Assembly (NCBI GenBank): GCA_015179045.1
Contig: WHUZ01000083.1
Location: forward strand, 186,001-250,000
Source of the DNA: Kalaharituber pfeilii
Taxonomy: Eukaryota; Ascomycota; Pezizomycetes; Pezizales; Pezizaceae
Reading direction: 5' to 3'
DNA length: 64,000 nt
This document shows positions 63,891-64,000 of this stretch, piece by piece. Position 1 is the first letter of the stretch. Each line of letters starts with the position of its first letter. Made by a program: the position numbers and the translations under genes. The notes beneath the pieces are model-generated. The model saw nothing but the letters and a program-made list of their open reading frames with translations, ran no database searches and had not been told where the DNA came from.

Positions 63891-64000
63891 AATACCGTCA
63901 TTAAGAGACATGGCGAAGAGAATACTGTTATTAAGAGACATGACGAAGAGAATCCCGTCATTGAAAGACATGACGAAGAGAATCCCATCATTGAAAGACA
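63891..64000 (+). repeat. 30-bp minisatellite in the copia linker
   Basis: About 3.7 copies of a 30-bp unit (GACATGACGAAGAGAATCCC plus GTCATTGAAA) running off the window end. In one frame it encodes VIKRHDEENP repeats continuous with an upstream RKAVERHGDVVERHGIRFDT stretch. Position fits the variable linker between integrase and RT. Confidence 0.65.

Overview
The window is nuclear DNA of a filamentous ascomycete. It has short spliced genes (69-79 bp introns with GTAAGT/GTATGT donors and ACTAAC-like branch sites), an intron-containing tRNA-Leu, a HeLo-like/ankyrin protein typical of fungal NLR-type gene sets, and heavy loads of copia elements, RNase H-bearing LINEs and small DNA transposons. 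A Pezizomycete (truffle or morel relative) is my best guess from the LINE RNase H style, but this is inference. There are no bacterial operons, CRISPR arrays or rRNA genes.

Layout. 1-4.2 kb holds nothing I recognise. 4.2-9.4 kb holds two tandem paralogs of an unrecognised protein with one C-terminal membrane helix: the first is an intact three-exon gene, the second a decayed pseudogene. 9.4-12 kb is unassigned. From 12 to 53.7 kb lies a cluster built by tandem and inverted duplication and made of two unrelated-looking gene families. Family 1 (eight copies) starts MAGKIVKKSGA, has a conserved amphipathic GWFDVMHRVAAWV segment, then 3-11 copies of a roughly 20-residue unit (consensus SGGRSHIPRGNYQKLHGSS) separated by Ser/Pro/Thr linkers. 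Family 2 (three copies, 413-417 aa) ends in repeated SKIPRP, SMIPTPVKR and SMIPRPVKG motifs. All 11 genes share one core promoter (TATA, then AACCCGTACCCCTYCA). A family 1 and a family 2 gene stand head-to-head twice, in inverted copies of the same block. One family 1 copy is broken by a 220-bp solo-LTR-like insertion.

The cluster is riddled with young insertions whose exact limits can be read because paralogous blocks give the empty sites: a copia element at 25.3 kb (itself split by a LINE and by an LTR-like insertion), a TA-flanked foldback element, a PIF/Harbinger-like element, a 228-bp unknown element, and very short A-tailed retroposons. 53.7-56.5 kb is LINE wreckage. 57.7-59.9 kb is the HeLo-like/ankyrin gene. 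60.7-64 kb is a second copia element, split by a 974-bp LINE insertion, and the window ends in a 30-bp minisatellite within it.

Two things seem new. First, two co-located gene families share a promoter and a dense S-x-I-P motif, the EB1-binding (microtubule plus-end) signature, which suggests a jointly expressed SxIP-repeat system. Second, there is a class of retroposons of only about 42 nt plus an A tail, each starting at the same base, most with clear target-site duplications of 9-13 bp.
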